Shown here piece after piece: positions 41,748-51,735 of a stretch of DNA of 64,000 bases. The stretch covers positions 186,001 through 250,000 of the forward strand of contig DASVCS010000135.1 in assembly GCA_036381495.1 (NCBI GenBank). Direction: 5' to 3'. Both the position numbers and the translations under genes were made by a program. Positions within the stretch are counted from its first letter, which is position 1; each line of letters starts with the position of its first letter. Source of the stretch: DASVCS01 sp036381495. GTDB lineage: Bacteria > Gemmatimonadota > Gemmatimonadetes > Longimicrobiales > RSA9. The notes under the pieces are model-generated. The model was not told where the DNA came from and ran no database searches. It saw only the letters and a list, made by a program, of their open reading frames with translations.

Positions 41748-43049
41748 ATGGCGCTGAGGCCGATTCTGCTTCGTGGTGGGCGGATCATCGATCCCTCCAC
41801 GGGGATCGATGAGGTGGCGGATCTGTTGCTGGCGGAAGGTGCGGTGGTCGGCATCGGGCGGGACCTCGTGCCGCCCGACGGGGCCGAGGTCCGGGACGTT
41901 GCCGGGCGGATCGTCTGTCCGGGGTTGATCGACGTGCACGTTCACCTGCGCGAGCCGGGCGGCGAGCACAAGGAGACGATCGCGAGCGGGGCGCGTGCCG
42001 CGGCGGCCGGCGGATTCACGGCGATCTGCGCCATGCCGAACACGGACCCGCCGATCGATGATCCGGCGTCGGTGGGTTTCGTGCGTGCGGAAGGGATCCG
42101 CGTCGGGGCGGCGCGCGTCTACCCGGTGGGCGCGGTCTCGATGGGGCAGCGCGGCGAGCATCTGACGGAGGTCGGCGAGATGGTCGACGCCGGCGCCGTG
42201 GCGATCACGGATGATGGGCTGCCGGTCGCGGATGCCGGGCTCATGCGCCTGGCGCTCGAATACGTCCGCACGTTCGGCATCGCCGTTGCGAGCCACTGCG
42301 AGGAGCGCACGCTCTCGCGCGGCGGCTCGATGAACGAGGGGCTCGTCTCGACACGGTTGGGGCTGACCGGGATCCCGAACGCGGCCGAAGACGTGATGAT
42401 CGCGCGCGACCTGATCCTGGCCGAGCTGACGGGCGGACGGCTGCACATCCAGCACGTCTCGACGCGGCGCGGCGTGGAGATGATCCGCGCCGCCAAGGCG
42501 CGCGGCGTCCCGGTCACCGCCGAGGCCACGCCGCACCACTTCACGCTCACGGATGAGGCCGTGGACGGCTACCGCACGGATGCGAAGATGAACCCGCCGC
42601 TGCGCACCGCCGCGGATGTCGCCGCGGTGCGCGAAGGCGTGGCGGACGGGACGTTGGACACCATCGCGACCGACCATGCACCGCACCACTACGACGAGAA
42701 GGAGCAGGCCTTCGACGACGCGCCGTTCGGTATCGTCGGCCTCGAGACCGCGCTCGGGCTGGCCATCACCGAGCTGGTCGACAAGGGCGTGATCTCGCTG
42801 CCCACGCTCGTCGAGCGGATGAGCTGCGCGCCGGCGCGCGCGTTCGGTCTGCCCGGCGGCACGCTGCGCGAGGGCGCGCCGGCCGATGTGACCGTCTTCG
42901 ACCCCGCCGCCACGTGGGTGGTCGATCCGGCGCGCTTCCTGTCGAAGAGCCGCAACACGCCGTTCGGTGGATGGCGGCTCCGCGGCCGCGCCGTGCTCAC
43001 CGTGGTCGGCGGCCGCATCGTGTGGGACGCGCCGGAGCCGGGCGCGTGA
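41748..43049 (+). CDS. pyrC: Dihydroorotase
   Basis: 433 residues, class I (type PyrC of Gram-positives and many others). Metal site DVHVHLREPGGEHKETI; later ligands in HCEERTLSRGGSMNEGLVST and HIQHVSTRRGVEMI; ATDHAPHHYDEKEQAFDDAP carries the catalytic Asp; the C-terminal segment KSRNTPFGGWRLRGRAVLTV closes the fold. It cyclises carbamoyl-aspartate to dihydroorotate. ATG 41748 has GGAG seven bases upstream. It overlaps the next gene by four bases. Confidence 0.95.
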   Translation: MALRPILLRGGRIIDPSTGIDEVADLLLAEGAVVGIGRDLVPPDGAEVRDVAGRIVCPGLIDVHVHLREPGGEHKETIASGARAAAAGGFTAICAMPNTDPPIDDPASVGFVRAEGIRVGAARVYPVGAVSMGQRGEHLTEVGEMVDAGAVAITDDGLPVADAGLMRLALEYVRTFGIAVASHCEERTLSRGGSMNEGLVSTRLGLTGIPNAAEDVMIARDLILAELTGGRLHIQHVSTRRGVEMIRAAKARGVPVTAEATPHHFTLTDEAVDGYRTDAKMNPPLRTAADVAAVREGVADGTLDTIATDHAPHHYDEKEQAFDDAPFGIVGLETALGLAITELVDKGVISLPTLVERMSCAPARAFGLPGGTLREGAPADVTVFDPAATWVVDPARFLSKSRNTPFGGWRLRGRAVLTVVGGRIVWDAPEPGA

Positions 43050-44299
43050 GCCCTGCCCCCCGCGATCCGCCCACCATCGCGGACTGGCTGGCCGGCGAGC
43101 CGTTCCCCTGGCCGGCGCCCACGGAGCTGGCCGAAGGCGCGCGCGTCACGGCGTGCTACTGCATCGAGAGCAAGCTGCTGGCGCGCACCCGGGATGGCCA
43201 GCCGTACCTGCGCCTCCAGCTCTGTGACCGGAGCGGCGCGATCGAGGGCCGGATCTGGGATGATGCCGCCGCCGTGGACGCGATGGTCGATGCCGGCACG
43301 TTCGTCGGCATCCGTGGCCGCCTCCAGAGCTTCCGCGGTCAGCGACAGCTCAAGATCGAGGAGATCGCGCGGATCGACGTCGCGCCGGACGAGTGGGACC
43401 TGTTCCTGCCTCGCTCGCCCCACGATCTGCCGGCGCTGGAGGCGGAGCTCGACGCGCGCATCGCTGGGATGACCGATGCGCCGCTACGCACCCTCCTCGC
43501 GCGGCTCCTCGGCGCGGATACGGAGACCGGCGCGGCGTTCCGTCGCGCGCCGGCCGCCAAGCGCAATCACCACGCGTACGTGGGCGGTCTCCTCGAACAC
43601 ACCCTCTCGGTCGCCCGCCTCTGCGACGCGCTCGCCCGCCATTACGGGGAAGCCATCGACCGTGAATTGCTCGAGGCCGGCGCACTGCTCCACGACATCG
43701 GCAAGATCCGCGAGATCGCGAGCACCGGCGGCTTCCCCTACACGGACGAGGGAAAGCTGCTCGGCCACATCATCCTCGGAATTCAGATGGTGCGTGAGGC
43801 CGCGGCCGCCGTACCCGATCTCTCCGAGGAGCGCCGTCTCCTGCTGCTCCACCTCGTGGCCAGCCACCAGGGAAAGTACGAGTGGCAGAGCCCCCGCATC
43901 CCCATGATCCTCGAAGCGCTCATCCTCCACGCCGTCGACGACCTCGACGCCAAGTTCCACCAGGCCCGCGGCCTGATCGAGGCGGTCGAACGCGGGTGGA
44001 CCCGCTATGATGGCGCCTTCGGCCGGGATTTCTTCCGGCATCGCACGGCCGCCGCCCCGACGGTGGAGCCGCCGGGCGCCGAAAGCGCCGGATCGGGCAA
44101 GGCGCCGCCGCCGGGGAAAGGGAGGACGTCGACGCGGGAGCGGAAACCCGCGGAGCAGAGGGAGCGGCGCCCACCTCGAGGCGACGTCCGCGCCGACCCG
44201 GACCGCGCAGGCGCGCATTCGGACGCGGCGCCCCCCGCGAGCGAGCCCGACGAGTCCGCCGACGCCGCCGGATCGACGCTGGACCTGTTTCAGGGGTGA
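43046..44299 (+). CDS. OB-fold/HD-domain nuclease, YhaM-like
   Basis: 417 residues. The N-terminal OB fold (about 35-110) has RLQLCDRSGAIEGRIWDDAA and GIRGRLQSFRGQRQLKIEEI. The HD domain (about 165-300) has NHHAYVGGLLEHTLSVARLC, ALLHDIGKIREI and LILHAVDDLDAKFHQARGLI. This is the layout of YhaM/CBF1-type 3'-5' exoribonucleases. A Pro/Arg/Glu-rich tail of about 90 residues is unusual and likely disordered. GTG 43046 overlaps the pyrC stop, so it is coupled to pyrC. Confidence 0.88.
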   Translation: MSPAPRDPPTIADWLAGEPFPWPAPTELAEGARVTACYCIESKLLARTRDGQPYLRLQLCDRSGAIEGRIWDDAAAVDAMVDAGTFVGIRGRLQSFRGQRQLKIEEIARIDVAPDEWDLFLPRSPHDLPALEAELDARIAGMTDAPLRTLLARLLGADTETGAAFRRAPAAKRNHHAYVGGLLEHTLSVARLCDALARHYGEAIDRELLEAGALLHDIGKIREIASTGGFPYTDEGKLLGHIILGIQMVREAAAAVPDLSEERRLLLLHLVASHQGKYEWQSPRIPMILEALILHAVDDLDAKFHQARGLIEAVERGWTRYDGAFGRDFFRHRTAAAPTVEPPGAESAGSGKAPPPGKGRTSTRERKPAEQRERRPPRGDVRADPDRAGAHSDAAPPASEPDESADAAGSTLDLFQG

Positions 44300-44381
44300 G
44301 GTCCGCCCGAGGCCGCCCCCCGCCGTTCGCGAACGCGTCCCCCTGAAAGCCCCATCCCGACCCCGACACCGTTCCCGCAAG

Positions 44382-44432
44382 CGCCGCCCCCGTAAACGTA
44401 AACGTTCCCGCTCCCGCTCCCGGCCGGCACTC
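44382..44432 (-). repeat. Modular GC-rich element, core-only copy, locus F
   Basis: On the minus strand GGGAGCGGGAGCGGG is followed by the core AACGTTTACGTTTACG (44406-44391) and GGGGGCGG. No hexamer array or other module is present, as at locus B. It lies between the convergent YhaM-like gene and rpsT terminators. Confidence 0.85.
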
Positions 44433-44453
44433 CGACCCGCGCCCCGGATCCGG

Positions 44454-44539
44454 CCAAAAAAAACAAGGCCCGCCTGTACGGCGGGCCCCTCACGCGCCAA
44501 AAAAAACAAGGCCCGCCTGTACGGCGGGCCCCTCACGCG
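44454..44539 (-). terminator. rpsT terminator duplicated in tandem
   Basis: Two identical 43-bp copies lie side by side (44454-44496 and 44497-44539). Each, on the minus strand, has GGCCCGCC and GGCGGGCC around the loop GTACA, then TTGTTTTTTTT. Both are complete intrinsic terminators for rpsT. The copies have no base difference. Confidence 0.92.
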
Positions 44540-44563
44540 AAGCGAACCAGCGCGGTCTCGCCC

Positions 44564-44827
44564 CTACGGCTGACCGCCCAGCGCCTTCACGTACCGCGCG
44601 AGTTGCGACTTCTTCCGTGCGGCCTTGTTCGGATGGATCAACCGCCGCGTCGCCAGGCGGTCCAGCAACGCGGCCGTCGTACGGAACGCCGCCGTCGCCG
44701 TGTCCGCATCGGTTGCCGCCTGGACCCTCTTGATCGACGTCTTCAGCCGGGAACGTTGCGTGCGGTTGTGAACCCGGCGCTTGCGTTCCTGACGGATCCG
44801 TTTCTCGGCACTCCTCGAATTGGCCAA
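44564..44827 (-). CDS. rpsT: 30S ribosomal protein S20
   Basis: 87 residues, basic and helical: ANSRSAEKRIRQERKRRVHN, then RSRLKTSIKRVQAATDADTA and HPNKAARKKSQLARYVKALG. S20 binds 16S rRNA in the small subunit. The start codon is TTG at 44827-44825 (TTG GCC AAT), preceded by GGGGAGGG. E. coli rpsT also starts with UUG, and this is linked to autogenous control. It has its own canonical promoter (44881-44909) and a double terminator. Confidence 0.97.
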   Translation of the reverse strand: MANSRSAEKRIRQERKRRVHNRTQRSRLKTSIKRVQAATDADTATAAFRTTAALLDRLATRRLIHPNKAARKKSQLARYVKALGGQP

Positions 44828-44880
44828 CCGACCCTCCCCTTCGCGTCCGCGGGCGTGAATAACGCCAATACCAGCCCCGT

Positions 44881-44909
44881 AAGTTACCGATCGGCGCGGG
44901 AGTTGTCAA
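44881..44909 (-). promoter_or_regulatory. Sigma-70 promoter of rpsT
   Basis: On the minus strand TTGACA (44909-44904), exactly 17 bases, TAACTT (44886-44881). The start would be near 44875, giving a leader of about 48 bases. Confidence 0.8.
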
Positions 44910-44982
44910 CGGGACGGCGCAGCCGCGGCGCCGCGTCGGGGGTGGCGCCGGGGGCGGGGAAGGGGTTAGCTTTGAGGCCATT

Positions 44983-45639
44983 ATGGAGATCGTTCTCATC
45001 TTGCCGGTCCTGGTATTCTCGATCGTCGTTCACGAGTACGCCCACGGCTGGGCCGCGCTCCGACAGGGCGACCCGACGGCACAGATGCTGGGTCGGCTGA
45101 CGCTGCACCCGGTGCCGCACATCGATCCGGTCGGGAGCATCCTGGTTCCGTTGCTGCTGTGGTTGGCGCCGGGCGGTCTCCTGTTCGGCTGGGCGAAGCC
45201 CGTGCCGGTGAATCCCCGCAACTTCCGGAATTATCGGCGCGGCGACATCATCGTCTCGCTGGCGGGCGTCACGGCCAATTTCCTGCTCGCGGTGGCGTTC
45301 ACGGTCGCCGCGGTGCTGCTGGTGTACCTGGGCCGGTTGGTTCCGCAGCTGGGCGCGATCGTGACGGCGCTGCTCGACATGGCGCGGATCGGGGTGTGGA
45401 TCAACCTGATTCTGGTCTTCTTCAATCTGATCCCGATTCCGCCGCTGGACGGGTCGCACGTGCTCTATCACCTTCTGCCGGCGCGGATCGGCGCGCGCTA
45501 CCGGGAGTTCGGCCGGTACGGCGTCCTGATCCTGCTGGTCGTGATGCTGCCCTTCGGGCGGCCATTGCTCCAGCTCGTGCTCTGGCCGGTGTTCGCGCTG
45601 AACGCGCTGTCGGAGACGTTCATCCGTCTGGTGACGTGA
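44983..45639 (+). CDS. Site-2 protease family (M50) membrane metalloprotease
   Basis: 218 residues, about six helices. HEYAH (residues about 17-21) is the zinc HExxH site, and NLIPIPPLDGSHVLYHLL is the second metal-ligand motif. The short form without PDZ is typical of Rip-like/YwhC proteases. It may cut membrane-bound proteins within the bilayer; the substrate is unknown. It leads a run with scpA and scpB; its stop overlaps the scpA start (TGATG). Confidence 0.92.
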   Translation: MEIVLILPVLVFSIVVHEYAHGWAALRQGDPTAQMLGRLTLHPVPHIDPVGSILVPLLLWLAPGGLLFGWAKPVPVNPRNFRNYRRGDIIVSLAGVTANFLLAVAFTVAAVLLVYLGRLVPQLGAIVTALLDMARIGVWINLILVFFNLIPIPPLDGSHVLYHLLPARIGARYREFGRYGVLILLVVMLPFGRPLLQLVLWPVFALNALSETFIRLVT

Positions 45640-46409
45640 TGGAGGCGAGCGTCGCGGCAGGCGAGGACGCCTTCATTGTCGAGCTGGACCGGTTCCACGG
45701 TCCACTCGATCTGCTTCTGCACCTCATCCGGGAGCAGGACATCGACATCTTCGACATCCCGATCGCGCGGATCACGGAGCAGTTCCTCCGCGCGATCGAG
45801 GGTGTCGAGCGACTCGGCCTGGATCGGGCGGGCGACTTCCTCGAGATGGCCGCCATGCTGATCCGCATCAAGGTCCGGATGTTGCTCCCCCGCCGCGGCG
45901 ATGAGGAGGAAGAGGCGGAGGATCCACGCGCGGAGCTGGTGCGTCGCCTCCTCGAGTACGAACACTTCCGCGAGATCGCGCAGCATCTCGAAGCCGCGGA
46001 GCGGGACCGGCTCCGGCACGCCGGGCGCGGGTACGTGCCGCCGCGGCCGGAGCCGGCGGCCGCCGATGCCGAGCTCGAGCTGGTCTGGGAGGACGTCTGG
46101 GCGGCGGTGCTGGCCTTCGCCGAGCGCACGCGTCCGCCGGCGGAGCACCGGGTCACGCCGCGCCTCGTTCCGATCGAGGAGAAGATCGCGCTGATCCTCG
46201 ACACGCTCGCGCAGTTCGCCCGGATCGAGTTGCACCGCCTGGTGGCGCCCTACGGCGACCGTCTGCACACGGTCGTCACGCTGATGGCGAGCCTCGAGCT
46301 GGCCCGACGGCGCGCGCTGGCGATCCGCCAGAGCGAGCCGTTCGCCGCCGTCTGGCTGTACCGCAGGAATGGAATCGCGGCGAATGCAGAAGGCGACGCA
46401 GATCGTTGA
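45639..46409 (+). CDS. scpA: Segregation and condensation protein A
   Basis: 256 residues. Kleisin features: FHGPLDLLLHLIREQDIDIF, then ARITEQFLRAIEGVERLGLD and EMAAMLIRIKVRMLLPRR. The C-terminal winged helix (about 175-240) is LVPIEEKIALILDTLAQF and VTLMASLELARRRALAI. It joins SMC and ScpB into the condensin that organises chromosomes. ATG 45639 overlaps the M50 stop; the 3' end overlaps scpB by 41 bases. Confidence 0.95.
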   Translation: MEASVAAGEDAFIVELDRFHGPLDLLLHLIREQDIDIFDIPIARITEQFLRAIEGVERLGLDRAGDFLEMAAMLIRIKVRMLLPRRGDEEEEAEDPRAELVRRLLEYEHFREIAQHLEAAERDRLRHAGRGYVPPRPEPAAADAELELVWEDVWAAVLAFAERTRPPAEHRVTPRLVPIEEKIALILDTLAQFARIELHRLVAPYGDRLHTVVTLMASLELARRRALAIRQSEPFAAVWLYRRNGIAANAEGDADR

Positions 46410-47064
46410 GGCGCTGCTCTTCGCCAGTGATGCGCCGCTGACGGCGGCGGATCTGGCGCGGGCGGATGCTTCCCTGGATGAGGACGTGGTGGAGGCCGCC
46501 GTGCGCGCGCTGCGCATCGAATACGAGCGGACGGGGCGCGCGTTCGATGTCTACGAGCTGGCCGGCGGTTACCAGATCCTGACGCGCCCGGAGTTCGAGC
46601 CGTATCTCGAGCGCTTCGCCACCGTGCCGCGGCCCGCGCGACTGTCGGCCGCCGCGCTCGAGGTACTGGCGATCATCGCCTACCGCCAGCCGATCGGGCG
46701 CGCCGAGATCGAGGAGATCCGCGGCGTGGGTTCGGCCGGCGTGCTCCGGACGTTGCAGGATCGCGCACTGATCGATGCGGTCGGCCGCGCCGAGGCGCTC
46801 GGGCGGCCACTGCTGTACGGGACGACGGACCGGTTCCTCGAGCACTTCGGGTTCCGCTCGCTCGAGGACCTGCCGCGACCCGAGAATCTGCCGGTCGTGC
46901 TGCGTGAGCCCGCGGCGCCGGAAGTGGACGCGGCTCCTCCCGAGGCGGACGCCGCGCCCGATGCGGGCGCCGCCCCTGCCGCCGATGCCGCGGCCGATGC
47001 GGCCGGCCCGTCGGAGGCGGACGCCGTGCCGGCCGATGCATCCGGGGCGCCGCCGGCGTCCTGA
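46369..47064 (+). CDS. scpB: Segregation and condensation protein B
   Basis: 231 residues. Two winged helices cover about 1-170: IVEALLFASDAPLTAADLAR; LAGGYQILTRPEFEPYLERF; LSAAALEVLAIIAYRQPIGR; EIEEIRGVGSAGVLRTLQDR; GRPLLYGTTDRFLEHFGFRS. The last 50 residues are an Ala/Asp/Pro-rich tail, probably disordered. It is the second condensin subunit with ScpA. ATG 46369 is used; ATG 46384 is possible. Confidence 0.95.
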   Translation: MESRRMQKATQIVEALLFASDAPLTAADLARADASLDEDVVEAAVRALRIEYERTGRAFDVYELAGGYQILTRPEFEPYLERFATVPRPARLSAAALEVLAIIAYRQPIGRAEIEEIRGVGSAGVLRTLQDRALIDAVGRAEALGRPLLYGTTDRFLEHFGFRSLEDLPRPENLPVVLREPAAPEVDAAPPEADAAPDAGAAPAADAAADAAGPSEADAVPADASGAPPAS

Positions 47065-47105
47065 CCGCGGCGCAGTGCGCGGCGGTGGGAACGCGGACTT
47101 CCGGC

Positions 47106-47837
47106 ATGAGCGAGATGCGTCTCCAGAAGTTCCTTTCCCGGGCCGGCGTCGCGTCGCGTCGGGCGGCGGAGGCGATCATCCGCGAGGGACGCGTGCGGGT
47201 CAACGGCCGGGTGGTCACGGAGCTCGGCGCGAAGGTGGACCCCGATGCCGATGCGGTCGAGGTCGACGGCCGGCGCGTCCGGACGGCGCCGCCGTTGTGG
47301 GTGGCACTGAACAAGCCACCGGGTTACGTGAGCACGCGGCGCGATCCGCAGCGGCGGCCGACGGTGTACGACCTGGTGCCGGCGGACTTCTCGTCGCTCT
47401 TCCACGTCGGCCGGCTGGACGCGGAGAGCGAGGGGTTGATGCTGCTGACGAACCAGGGCGACATTGCGCACCGGCTGCTCCATCCCCGTTACGGGGTCGA
47501 CCGCGTGTACACGGTCGAGACGGCCGGCGATGTCGATGATGCAGCGCTACGCCGGCTGCGCGAGGGCGTCCGGCTCGAGGATGGCCCGGCCCGCGTGGCC
47601 GCGGTCGAGCGCCGCGGCTCACCGGCGCCGGGGCGCAGCCGCCTGCGCGTGACCATGCGCGAGGGGCGCAAACGCGAGGTGCGGCGCCTCTTCGACGCGA
47701 TCGGGCACCCGGTCGAGCGATTGGTCCGCATCCGCTACGGGCCGATCCGGCTCGGGCGCCTCGCGTCCGGTGCTTGGCGGCGGCTCTCGGAACGCGAGGT
47801 CGCCGCCCTCGAAGCCACCGCCCGCGGCGAGCGCTAG
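47106..47837 (+). CDS. Pseudouridine synthase, RluB/RsuA family
   Basis: 243 residues. An S4 domain (about 4-55, LQKFLSRAGVASRRAAEAII) is followed by the catalytic domain: ALNKPPGYVSTRRDPQRRPT, and HVGRLDAESEGLMLLTNQGD with the catalytic Asp, then RVTMREGRKREVRRLFDAIG. It makes pseudouridine in 23S or 16S rRNA; the scpA-scpB-rluB order seen in many bacteria favours RluB. ATG 47106 is used; GTG 47085 is an alternative. Confidence 0.92.
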   Translation: MSEMRLQKFLSRAGVASRRAAEAIIREGRVRVNGRVVTELGAKVDPDADAVEVDGRRVRTAPPLWVALNKPPGYVSTRRDPQRRPTVYDLVPADFSSLFHVGRLDAESEGLMLLTNQGDIAHRLLHPRYGVDRVYTVETAGDVDDAALRRLREGVRLEDGPARVAAVERRGSPAPGRSRLRVTMREGRKREVRRLFDAIGHPVERLVRIRYGPIRLGRLASGAWRRLSEREVAALEATARGER

Positions 47838-47918
47838 CGCGGCGGGCCACAACAAACGAACGACACCCGGCATCGCCGCCCGGGCGGCCGAGCGCGGGTC
47901 GGGAGGGGAGATCCGACG

Positions 47919-49580
47919 ATGGAGATCCGAGGTCGAACGGTACTGATCCTGGGCGGTTCGGGCCTGGTCGGGCTCGCCGTCGCACGCCGGCTTCTCGGCC
48001 ATGAGCCGCGCGCGATCGTGGTTTGCGCGCTCCGCCGCGCCGAGGCGGAGGAGGCCGTTGCCGAACTGGCTCCCGAGGCCGCGCGCAGCAACCGGACCGA
48101 ACTCATCCCGGAATGGGGCGACATCTTCCTCCCCGAGTCGCTCAAGGACCGGCCGCGCGCCGAGGTGCTCGCCGATGCGGCCGCCCGCTCCCTGATCCTG
48201 GACGACCTCTACGGCGAGCCCGGCGGCGACGCCGTCGAACGCTCGGCCTTCGGCGCGCTCCTGCTTCGTCACCGGCCCGAGATCATCGTGGACTGCATCA
48301 ACACCGCGACGGTCTTCGCGTATCAGAACGTCTTCGACGGCGCGGCGAAGCTCCGGGCAGCCGCGGCGGAGGGCGCTGCCGATGCGGCGGCCGTCGAGCG
48401 CCACCTCACCACGCTGTATCTGCCGCAGCTCATCCGCCACGTCCAGACGGCGCTCGAGGGGATGAAGCGCGTGGGGACGTCGATCTACGTGAAGATCGGC
48501 ACCGCGGGGACGGGCGGGATGGGGCTGAACATCCCGTTCACGCATTCGGAGGAGCGGCCGAGCCGCATGCTCCTGGCGAAGTCCGGCGTGGCCGGCGCCC
48601 ACACGCTCCTCCTCTACCTGATGGCGCGGACGGCCGGCGCGCCGGCGGTCAAGGAGATCAAGCCGACGGCGGCGATCTCGTGGAAGCGGATCGGCTACGG
48701 CGAGATCCGGCGGGGCGGGCGCCCGATCGAGCGGTTCGACGCGGTGCGACCCGTGGCGCTGGATGAGGCGTTCGGCCCGGGTGCGGCGGACGCGTTCGCG
48801 CCGGCCGGCGGCAACCTCGAGGGGGCGTATCTGGATGCCGGCGAGAACGGACTCTTCAGTCTCTCGGAGTTCGAGACGCTGACGGCGCTCGGTCTGATGG
48901 AGTTCATCACGCCGGAGGAGATCGCGCAGAACGTCGAGCGCGAGATCCGGGGCTACCCGACGGGCCGCGACGTGGTGGCCGCGTTGGATTCCGCGACGTC
49001 GGGGCCGACGTACCGCGCCGGCGTGCTGCGCGAAGTCGCGATCGAGCAGATGGAGGAGATCGAACGCCGCCGCGGCTTCTCGGCCGTCGCGTACGAGATG
49101 CTCGGGCCGCCGCGCCTCTCGAAGCTGCTCTTCGAGGGCGCGATCCTTGCCCGGTTGTTCCCCGACCTCGCCACGGCGGCCGGCCTCGATGCCGACCAGA
49201 CCGCGCGGGCCGCCGAGGCGTTGTTGCGCGAGGACACCGAGTTGCGCGTTCGGATGCTTTCGATCGGGTTGCCGATCCTGCTCTCCGACGGCGAACGGCT
49301 GTTGCGCGGTGCCTCGGTCCGCGTGGCGCCCGACGCCGGCCAGCGGCCGGGGGATCCGCGGCTGGTCGACAACGGCTGGGTCGATCTCCGCCCCGAGAAC
49401 TGGCGGCGGTGGCAGGAACGCCTCGCGGCGATGGCGCGGGAGGTCGAGGCCGGCCCCGGGCCGGAGCACGGATCGAGGGCCGACACGGAGCCGGAGACAC
49501 GGCGGACGCGGATCCGGCCCGGCCGCCTGGCCGCCTGGGTCTTCCGCTACGAGGACGGCGGCGAACGCATCAAGCGGTGA
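47919..49580 (+). CDS. Uncharacterised Rossmann-fold protein
   Basis: 553 residues. The first 25 form a dinucleotide-binding unit, VLILGGSGLVGLAVARRLLG, and GTAGTGGMGLNIPFTHSEER is a further glycine-rich loop. The rest (SGVAGAHTLLLYLMARTAGA; LMEFITPEEIAQNVEREIRG) has no recognised family. It looks like an NAD(P)-dependent dehydrogenase or reductase, but no SDR YxxxK is visible. ATG 47919 follows GGGAGGGGAG. It may be cotranscribed with moxR (95-base gap). Function unknown. Confidence 0.7.
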   Translation: MEIRGRTVLILGGSGLVGLAVARRLLGHEPRAIVVCALRRAEAEEAVAELAPEAARSNRTELIPEWGDIFLPESLKDRPRAEVLADAAARSLILDDLYGEPGGDAVERSAFGALLLRHRPEIIVDCINTATVFAYQNVFDGAAKLRAAAAEGAADAAAVERHLTTLYLPQLIRHVQTALEGMKRVGTSIYVKIGTAGTGGMGLNIPFTHSEERPSRMLLAKSGVAGAHTLLLYLMARTAGAPAVKEIKPTAAISWKRIGYGEIRRGGRPIERFDAVRPVALDEAFGPGAADAFAPAGGNLEGAYLDAGENGLFSLSEFETLTALGLMEFITPEEIAQNVEREIRGYPTGRDVVAALDSATSGPTYRAGVLREVAIEQMEEIERRRGFSAVAYEMLGPPRLSKLLFEGAILARLFPDLATAAGLDADQTARAAEALLREDTELRVRMLSIGLPILLSDGERLLRGASVRVAPDAGQRPGDPRLVDNGWVDLRPENWRRWQERLAAMAREVEAGPGPEHGSRADTEPETRRTRIRPGRLAAWVFRYEDGGERIKR

Positions 49581-49675
49581 GCGGCGGCGACCCGCGTTCC
49601 GGCGCGGATCCTCCCGCTCCCGTGCGGCGTACCACAGCGTCGGACGCGACGACGGTAACCACGGAGGAGAGCGGC

Positions 49676-50658
<983 letters not shown>

Positions 50659-50659
<1 letters not shown>

Positions 50660-51735
50660 TGCCGTTCCGCCTTCGTTCCCGGCCCCGGCGCGGCGCGGCT
50701 CAGGACCGCGCGCCGGCCGCTCGGACGGGCGGGCGCGCCGCGGAGCCGCCGGCGGGTCGCGATCGCGTCCGCCCGGCGGAACCCACCCCTCGGACCGGCA
50801 CCGGCGGGGTGCCGCGTGAGATCCTGCGTCAGGTCAAGCTCATCGAGCTGCGTACCCGCGGGTGGGTCGAGTCGCTCTTCGGCGGCGAGTACCAGTCCGT
50901 TTTCCGCGGTCAGGGGATGGAGTTCGCCGAGGTCCGCGAGTACCAGCCGGGCGACGACGTGCGCAACATCGACTGGAACGTGACGGCCCGCATGGGCGAG
51001 CCGTACGTGAAGAAGCACATCGAGGAGCGCGAGCTGACCGTCCTGCTCGCCGTGGACCTCTCCGGCTCGGAGCAGTTCGGCACGCGCGGTCGCATGAAGG
51101 CCGAGCTGGCCGCCGAGGTCGCCGCGGTGCTGGCGCTCTCGGCGGTCCGGAACAACGACCGGGTGGGACTCCTCATCTTCACGGACCGGGTCGAGCACTT
51201 CGTCCCGCCGAAGAAGGGGCGCCGCCACGTGCTGCGGCTGATCCGCGATGTGCTGGCGTTCCGGCCGACCGGCGCCGGCACCGACCTGGCCGGCGCGCTC
51301 GAGTACGCCGGTCGCGTCCTGCCGCACAAGGCCGTGCTCTTCCTGTTGAGCGACTTCCTGCTCCCCCCCGGCGACGTGGTGATGACGGATGGCGCGCGCG
51401 CCCCCGGCGCGCCGGGGTTCGAGCGCACGCTGCGACTCGTCGCCGGGCGCCACGACGTGGTGGCCGTCACGATCACGGACGCGGCGGAGGAAGCGCTGCC
51501 GAACCTCGGCCTGCTCGCCCTGATCGATCCGGAGACGGGCGAGGAACTGGCCATCGACACGGGGCGGCGCGATCTGCGCGTCCGCTACAGCGACGAGCTC
51601 GCGGCGCGCCGCGACGCGCTGCGCCGGCTCTTCCGGCGGCTGGGCGTCGACGAGATCGCGGTACGCACGGATGTCTCGTACATCAACCCTCTGCTCGGCT
51701 TCTTCCGCCGACGGACGCGCCAGCTCAGACGATGA
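50659..51735 (+). CDS. DUF58/vWA-like protein
   Basis: 358 residues. About 50 Arg/Pro-rich residues precede the DUF58 motif GMEFAEVREYQPGDDVRNID, where WNVTARMGEPYVKKHIEERE continues it. The vWA-like domain shows LTVLLAVDLSGSEQFGTRGR with the metal-site DxSxS, and HKAVLFLLSDFLLPPGDVVM. It is a likely MoxR partner. ATG overlaps the moxR stop; its own stop overlaps the next start (ATGA). Confidence 0.92.
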
